NCBI GenBank assembly: GCA_934650975.1
Contig: CAKUFW010000035.1
Coordinates: 1-18,716, forward strand
Origin: an uncultured Collinsella sp.
Lineage (GTDB): Bacteria; Actinomycetota; Coriobacteriia; Coriobacteriales; Coriobacteriaceae
Length of the DNA: 18,716 bases
Reading direction: 5' to 3'
In this document: in pieces, positions 14,873 through 18,716 of the stretch
Layout: every line of letters starts with the position of its first letter
Position numbering within the stretch: the stretch's first letter is position 1
Notes under the pieces: generated by a model
What the model was told of the DNA's origin: nothing
What the model saw: the letters and a program-made list of their open reading frames with translations, nothing else
Databases searched by the model: none
Made by a program: the position numbers and the translations under genes

Positions 14873-15702
14873 GCGCAGCTCTTTTCCTCATAGGCCTTGA
14901 GGGACTCGCCCTCTTCGGAACGGTAAGCGGCCTGGCGGGCACGAAGGTCATCCCAGTCGACCAGGGTGGCATCGAAGTCGGGGCCGTCGACGCAAGCGAA
15001 CTTGGTCACGCCGCCCACCTCGACGCGGCAGCAGCCGCACATGCCGGTGCCGTCAACCATGATGGGGTTGAGCGACGCGGTGATGGGGGTGTCGTACTTC
15101 TGGGCGGTGAGGGTCGAGAACTTCATCATCGGAACGGGGCCGACGCAGAAGACCTGGCTCACGGCCTTGTCCTGCAGCAGGCGCTCCAGCGGAGCGGTGA
15201 CAACGCCCTGCTCGCCGTAGGAACCGTCGTCGGTGGTGATGTGGATGTGGTCCTCGTCGAGGAGCTCGCGGAACTGGTCCTCCATGAGCAGGAGGTCCTT
15301 GGTGCGGGCGCCCATGATGGCGTGCACCTCGTGACCGGTCTCGACCAGGTGCTTGGCGACCGGGAAGGCAATTGCAAGGCCGACGCCGCCGCCAATGACG
15401 GCGCAGGGGCCCTCGGCCATCTCGGTGGGAACGCCCAGCGGACCCACGACGTCGCGCAGCGACTCGCCGGCCTCGTAGGTGGAAAGCATCTCGGTGGTCT
15501 TGCCGATCACCATGAAGATGAACTCGACCCAGCCCTCGTCACCGTTCCAACCGGCCAGGGTAAACGGGACGCGCTCGCCCGTCTCGTTGGCGCGAACCAT
15601 GAGGAACTGTCCAGCGTGCGCATGCTTGGCGATTGCGGGCGCCTCGATGCGGAACTTGAACACCTTCTCCGAGAACTGCGTCTTCTCCAGGATCTTATAC
15701 AT
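14863..15702 (-). CDS. nfnA: FAD/NAD-binding small subunit of NfnAB
   Basis: The protein has 279 residues and belongs to the sulfide/dihydroorotate dehydrogenase-like FAD/NAD-binding family, part of the ferredoxin-NADP reductase fold. Visible features are the flavin-binding RVPFTL at 44-49, the nucleotide-binding GGGVGLA at 104-110, and a [2Fe-2S] site of D217, C222, C225 and C237 (DGTGMCGCCRVEVGG, then KFACVDGPDFD). This matches the NfnA/NfnS chain that binds NADH and transfers electrons to the large chain. ATG 15700-15702 follows a GAGAGGGG purine run at 4-6 nt. It is the first gene of a two-gene operon with nfnB. PyrK, the dihydroorotate dehydrogenase electron-transfer chain, is a related alternative, but the GltD-like partner favours Nfn. 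Confidence 0.87.
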   Translation of the reverse strand: MYKILEKTQFSEKVFKFRIEAPAIAKHAHAGQFLMVRANETGERVPFTLAGWNGDEGWVEFIFMVIGKTTEMLSTYEAGESLRDVVGPLGVPTEMAEGPCAVIGGGVGLAIAFPVAKHLVETGHEVHAIMGARTKDLLLMEDQFRELLDEDHIHITTDDGSYGEQGVVTAPLERLLQDKAVSQVFCVGPVPMMKFSTLTAQKYDTPITASLNPIMVDGTGMCGCCRVEVGGVTKFACVDGPDFDATLVDWDDLRARQAAYRSEEGESLKAYEEKSCACH

Positions 15703-15720
15703 AGAACCCCTCTCTTGTTA

Positions 15721-15761
15721 GGGCTGCCGAACCGTGCCTCCACGGAAATGGACGGTAGCCC
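15721..15761 (-). promoter_or_regulatory. Structured leader just upstream of nfnA
   Basis: An outer inverted repeat (GGGCTGCCG 15721-15729 with CGGTAGCCC 15753-15761, one mismatch) encloses a second hairpin (CCGTG 15732-15736 with CACGG 15741-15745). In the - strand RNA the structure ends about 8 nt before the ribosome binding site. It could influence translation. I cannot assign it to a known riboswitch class. Confidence 0.35.
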
Positions 15762-15807
15762 GAATAAAACCGTACGCGCACAGGCGTTGTGCAGACATAC
15801 GGTGCAA

Positions 15808-15813
15808 ATTATA
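15808..15813 (-). promoter_or_regulatory. Candidate -10 box of the nfn operon
   Basis: A perfect TATAAT on the - strand lies 106 nt upstream of the nfnA start. No clear -35 is at 17 bp. It implies a leader of roughly 95-100 nt that would contain the paired structure at 15721-15761. Confidence 0.5.
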
Positions 15814-15886
15814 CCCTCATGGCAACGCCGTTTACGTGTTTCTTCGGCAGGTGGGAAAACGGTTTATCCCGTCTGGCCTACCAAAA

Positions 15887-16064
15887 GGGGACAGGTTTAT
15901 TTTGGTCGGTTTTATCAGGCAAAACGGCAAAGGGGGCCGGTCTCGCGTTGTGATGAGACCGGCCCCCTTTGGGGCGCTATGCGTGTGTGGCGGCGCGGGG
16001 TTTATCGTGATGCCGCAACTGGGGTGTTTCCGCAGATAAAACCTGCCAAAATAAACCTGTCCCT
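15887..16064. repeat. Inverted REP pair (REPIN-like), GGGACAGGTTTATTTTGG
   Basis: Two 30-bp segments, 15887-15916 and 16035-16064, are inverted copies differing at two or three positions. Each begins with the outer sequence GGGACAGGTTTATTTTGG. The 118 bp between them contain a very strong hairpin (15929-15970). The outer ends share the GGGGACAGG core with palindromes P1-P5 but have a different continuation. No coding potential is seen. The pair occupies most of the gap between pth and the nfn promoter. Confidence 0.8.
15929..15970 (-). terminator. Strong hairpin, probable pth terminator inside the REP pair
   Basis: A perfect 16-bp stem (AAAGGGGGCCGGTCTC 15929-15944 with 15955-15970) has a 10-nt loop. 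On the - strand TTTGCCGTTTT follows, a modest T tract. It lies 107 nt beyond the pth stop. On the + strand there is no T run beyond CCCTTT. Confidence 0.55.
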
Positions 16065-16076
16065 AAATGATAGGTT

Positions 16077-16706
16077 TTAGTGCTTGCCGTTGGCGGAGGC
16101 GGCGCCGTTGACATGGTCGCGGGCATAGACCACGCCGTGCACAATCGCCAGGCCGGCGGCGTCGGCCGCGCGGGCGCAGGTGTCCTGGAAATCCTCGGCC
16201 TCGCGGGCGCGCAGCTGCTTAAGCACATAGTCTGCCACGGCCATCTTGCCGGGAGGGTTGCCGATGCCGGTGCGGATGCGGCTAAAGTCGCGGCTGCCCA
16301 TCTTGTCGATGATGGAACGCAGGCCGTTGTGGCCGGCATGGCCGCCGCCCACCTTGACGCGCACGTCGCCGGCGGGAATATCGAGCTCGTCGTGGATCAC
16401 GAGCAGTTCCTCGGCCTTGATCTTGTACTCGCGGCAGAGCTTGGAGATGGGACCGCCCGAGGTGTTCATGTACGACTGCGGCTTGACCAGCACGATCTGG
16501 CGCTTGCCGCCCTCCTCCTCGGGGTCGTTGATGTTGATGAGCGCGACCTCGGCGCCGGCCTGGTTTTTCCAGTACGTGACGCCGGCCTGACGGGCCAGCT
16601 CGTCGATTGCCTTAAAGCCGGCGTTGTGGCGGGTCTCGGCATATTCCTCGCCCGGGTTGCCAAGCCCGGCAACCATGCGAATCTTAAGCGGCTGCGCAGC
16701 TGCCAT
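16077..16706 (-). CDS. pth: Peptidyl-tRNA hydrolase
   Basis: The protein has 209 residues, slightly longer than the usual 185-200. It releases peptides from peptidyl-tRNAs that drop off ribosomes and is essential in most bacteria. The family active-site residues are present: N17 in GLGNPG, catalytic H27 in RHNAGF, N81 in SYMNTSG, D106 in HDELDIPAG and N127 in GHNGLRS. An Asp/Glu-rich insertion (DPEEEGG, 61-67) explains part of the extra length. ATG 16704-16706 follows AAAGGA at about 6 nt. The probable prs fragment at the right edge would be a common syntenic neighbour; the orphan gene 17058-18185 and two repeat elements separate them. Confidence 0.95.
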   Translation of the reverse strand: MAAAQPLKIRMVAGLGNPGEEYAETRHNAGFKAIDELARQAGVTYWKNQAGAEVALININDPEEEGGKRQIVLVKPQSYMNTSGGPISKLCREYKIKAEELLVIHDELDIPAGDVRVKVGGGHAGHNGLRSIIDKMGSRDFSRIRTGIGNPPGKMAVADYVLKQLRAREAEDFQDTCARAADAAGLAIVHGVVYARDHVNGAASANGKH

Positions 16707-16734
16707 GTTTGTCCTTTCGTCGATTTGTCGCCTG

Positions 16735-16765
16735 CTATGGTGAGCGACCCTGTTGCTGCTGTCAA
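16735..16765 (-). promoter_or_regulatory. Candidate pth promoter
   Basis: A perfect -35 TTGACA (16760-16765, - strand) is followed at 17-19 bp by weak -10 candidates in CACCATAGC. It lies about 30-60 nt upstream of the pth start. Confidence 0.35.
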
Positions 16766-16821
16766 ATGGTGGGCAATTGAGGTTATTTGGGTGCGTTTGG
16801 GCGGCCGTCGAAAGCCGAGGT

Positions 16822-17023
16822 GGACAGTTAGTTCAGATACGTATAAAGCTTGGGCCACCGGATTGCCTAATTCGATGCCGCGGCGCTGTTTTGACGTTCC
16901 AGCTGGTCTATCTGACGCTGTTTTGAGGCCAGTCTGGCCTTTAGATGGGGCGAATTGTACGGAGACGGCGGTAAAACAGCCCGATTCGATGTTCTTCTTT
17001 ATACAAATCTGAACTAACTGTCC
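16822..17023. repeat. 202-bp inverted-repeat element 1 (GGACAGTTAGTTCAGAT ends)
   Basis: Terminal inverted repeats 16822-16848 and 16997-17023 match over 27 bp with two mismatches. The 148-bp interior has a small central palindrome (GGCCAGTCTGGCC) and no convincing gene. No flanking target duplication is evident. A second element with the same ends and nearly the same length is at 18352-18552. It fills most of the gap 16707-17057; I see nothing else there beyond the pth promoter. Confidence 0.8.
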
Positions 17024-17057
17024 AGCCCCGCTCAACGGCATGCGTGTAATTCGGATT

Positions 17058-18185
17058 TTAGACCGGTGCGAGGCCGATTCCGGCTCTTAGAGCATTGAGC
17101 CAAGCGGCCTGACGCTTGCGGTAGCCCTTGATGCGGTAACGGAATCGTACCCCCGCGAGTCGATGCATCGTCTGAGCGAAGGCCTCGAGTGCAACAAGGT
17201 CTTTCATTTGGTCACGATTGATAACCAGTACGTGGATGCCCATTGCCTTGAGACCATTATTTCGATTGCCATCGTGGATGCGAGCGTTTTGAAGCTCATG
17301 CCCAATTCCGTTGTATTCGTTGTCGACACCGGCGGCGGGGCAATATAAGTCACAGATGGCGTAGGGGATGCCGGAGGACATGTTGACCGCAAGGGTGTCG
17401 AAGTCGACTCGATAGTTGAGTAGCAGGCCGCCCATGGGGAGGCTGCAACATCCGAATCCGCCAAAGCGCATGGGCGCTCCGAGAACGGCAAACATTAGGG
17501 ATTCGGCTGGGGATGCGGATCCAGCCCGGGCTAGTTTGACGGCCGTGCGGAACGAGGCGTAGGAGCTGCTTTTAGCAAACCGTGCGATCGCTTCGAGATC
17601 TTCGATGGTCGTGGCTGGCTCGCATTTGTAGTGCGCCTGTTCGTAGCGAGGTTCATTTGGTTTTTCGGACGTTTGTTCATCGCCCCGGCAATCGAGGTCG
17701 CCCATCGCTTCGCAACCGTTGCCCCTGGGCCAGATGTCGTCATAGGCAATGGGGTAGGTTGTCTCGGGCGGAAGGGAGTAGGTTCCGAGGAGTTCCATAA
17801 GTAGCATCAAGGTTTTGGCGACCGATTCATTTTTGGAGCAAAGCATGGCCGTCATGGCGGGAGACGTTGCGTAGATGTCGGCCTCGATGTGCATGATTGT
17901 CCCTTCGGGAAGCGGGGCGGTGACGGTGTGCTGGAGGAGCCGTTCGTCAGGACGTCTGTTCTTGCCGCCCGCAATAAAGAGATCTAGACGCTCGGAGTCG
18001 TCTTCGCTCCAGGCGTCAAGCATCGTAAGAGCTGCAAAGTCTATGGCGTCCTTGTTGGGGATGCAACTTGCAAGGGCTTGCGTTTGCTGCTCGATATCGA
18101 CGGAATCCCATGGAAGTGCAGAGTACGCCCGTCGTGCGCGGCGGATCGCGCGGAGGGCGGAGAGATGTGAAATCACGGTCGTCAT
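17058..18185 (-). CDS. Orphan protein with probable PD-(D/E)xK-type C-terminal domain
   Basis: The protein has 375 residues. I do not recognise a named family. The N-terminal half begins VISHLSALRAIRRARR and contains LMLLMELLGTYSLPP. The C-terminal part resembles DUF559/Vsr-like nuclease folds: SPAES (225-229), a hydrophobic strand ending in D279, then NEYNG (289-293) with a following H296, D305xxR308, and GIHVLVI (316-322). Related proteins with this fold occur with AbiEi-type antitoxin or regulator domains in actinobacteria. The canonical E/D-x-K is replaced by E290-Y-N, so activity is uncertain. No Shine-Dalgarno precedes ATG 18183-18185, so the start may be leaderless or misplaced; a GTG four codons in (18171-18173) is an alternative. 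Repeat elements flank it, 35 bp after its stop and 166 bp before its start. Codon use looks less GC-biased than nfn or pth. Confidence 0.7.
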   Translation of the reverse strand: MTTVISHLSALRAIRRARRAYSALPWDSVDIEQQTQALASCIPNKDAIDFAALTMLDAWSEDDSERLDLFIAGGKNRRPDERLLQHTVTAPLPEGTIMHIEADIYATSPAMTAMLCSKNESVAKTLMLLMELLGTYSLPPETTYPIAYDDIWPRGNGCEAMGDLDCRGDEQTSEKPNEPRYEQAHYKCEPATTIEDLEAIARFAKSSSYASFRTAVKLARAGSASPAESLMFAVLGAPMRFGGFGCCSLPMGGLLLNYRVDFDTLAVNMSSGIPYAICDLYCPAAGVDNEYNGIGHELQNARIHDGNRNNGLKAMGIHVLVINRDQMKDLVALEAFAQTMHRLAGVRFRYRIKGYRKRQAAWLNALRAGIGLAPV

Positions 18186-18351
18186 AGCTATAACGTACTA
18201 AGTTGCCGGCAGAACTCTACTGCCGTGCCGTTCTTTTCGCTCAAAGGAGCGTCGTACGCCGCGGGCGGTAGTGCGTTCACACGAGAGGCGGTGAAATATT
18301 GGAATATGGGGCGCTAGTCTGGCCTTGGAGGCAAGGTTTACAACGGGTGCC

Positions 18352-18552
18352 GGACAGTTAGTTCAGATTTGTATAAAAAGCATGGCCGAAAACCGTTTCT
18401 TGAGGAGTTGGCCGTTAGTTTGGAGCCAATGGCTCATCGGATGCGCCAAAAAAATGGAAGCCTGGGACAGGTTAACGCGCGCATGATGGCTTCAGGTGTG
18501 TTGAGTGGCCTTCTTCGAGGGCTGAAAGAATACAAATTTGAACTAACTGTCC
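18352..18552. repeat. 201-bp inverted-repeat element 2 (GGACAGTTAGTTCAGAT ends)
   Basis: Left end 18352-18377 and right end 18530-18552 are inverted copies with one mismatch over the shared 23 bp, and match element 1. The interior also has a small palindrome (GAGCCAATGGCTC) but otherwise does not obviously align with element 1. A short open frame runs through it, without a ribosome binding site. Upstream, 18186-18351 shows no feature I can support. Confidence 0.8.
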
Positions 18553-18574
18553 AGAGCTGGTCGACGAGGAATAG

Positions 18575-18606
18575 AAAAAGGGTCGGAAGCGAGCTTCCGA
18601 CCCTTT
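18575..18606 (-). terminator. Rho-independent terminator of the gene at the right edge
   Basis: A 14-bp stem (AAAGGGTCGGAAGC 18577-18590 with 18593-18606; the top of the stem forms a tight loop) ends on the - strand in five T (18575-18579). It lies about 33 nt after the stop of the partial gene. Confidence 0.9.
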
Positions 18607-18639
18607 AAAACCAGCGAAGATGATGCGATACACAGCAGG

Positions 18640-18716
18640 CTACAGCGCGAAGTCGCCGCCGACGAGCGTGGAGACGGGCTCCTCGTGGTAAACGGCGGAG
18701 ATGGCCTGAGCGAACT
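18640..18716 (-). CDS. prs: C-terminal end of probable ribose-phosphate pyrophosphokinase (partial)
   Basis: Only 24 residues are visible, FAQAISAVYHEEPVSTLV followed by GGDFAL, ending at TAG (18640-18642). The pattern of an A-I helix, then H-E-x-x-S/V-S-x-L matches the extreme C-terminus of PRPP synthetase (family LAEAIxRIHxxxSVSxLF). Proximity to pth, a frequent neighbour of prs, and the following terminator support this. The fragment is too short for certainty. Confidence 0.55.
   Translation of the reverse strand, partial: FAQAISAVYHEEPVSTLVGGDFAL

Noticed and set aside
14866..16080. Long + strand open frame (404 codons) over nfnA
   Set aside because: It is antisense to nfnA, whose motifs and ribosome binding site are clear. 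Its sequence is a by-product of high-GC codon bias.
16080..17012. 310-codon + strand open frame over pth
   Set aside because: Antisense to pth, then reading through repeat element 1; no support.
18369..18608. 79-codon + strand open frame in repeat element 2
   Set aside because: It starts at TTG without a ribosome binding site, runs through the right inverted repeat into the terminator at 18575-18606, and has no counterpart in element 1.

Overview
The window looks like chromosome of a high-GC human-gut actinobacterium of the class Coriobacteriia, most likely Collinsella. This rests on the protein types (a membrane-embedded LuxR-type regulator, LxxTG surface proteins, an NfnAB pair), the codon usage and the dense short palindromic repeats. 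It is an inference from the sequence, not a database match.

Layout. Bases 1-171 are the end of an unrecognised + strand gene. Bases 172-573 hold repeats: two copies of a palindrome with a GGGGACAGG core (P1, P2), a 19-bp tandem repeat and array A. A - strand gene (574-1977) encodes a regulator with about 12 membrane segments and a LuxR-type HTH. Three large + strand genes follow (2206-3798, 3996-5972, 6469-13068). Each encodes a secreted protein with a 35-residue C-terminal wall-sorting signal (LAATG, LAATG, LVNTG). Each is preceded by the same regulatory module: GCAGGTA, 7 bp, an inverted repeat RGGTTC-N8-GAACCTA, then a start codon about 60-100 bp downstream.

The rest is on the - strand: nfnB and nfnA (13463-15702, electron-bifurcating ferredoxin:NADP+ oxidoreductase), pth (16077-16706, peptidyl-tRNA hydrolase), an orphan protein with a probable PD-(D/E)xK-type C-terminal domain (17058-18185), and the last codons of a gene that is probably prs (18640-18716). 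The orphan gene is flanked by two inverted-repeat elements of about 200 bp that share their ends.

Most unusual content. Three arrays (A 364-498, B 6010-6305, C 13106-13321) consist of a 15-bp motif in strictly alternating orientation, separated by 25-bp (twice 26-bp) spacers, giving a 40-bp period. Each array is followed within about 35 bp by a GGGGACAGG palindrome. Arrays B and C belong to a duplicated block that begins inside the sorting-signal codons, and the two copies differ in length by exactly 80 bp, one array unit. Together with the shared signal peptides and operators, this suggests a co-regulated surface-protein locus built from exchangeable 5' and 3' modules. The array's function is unknown.
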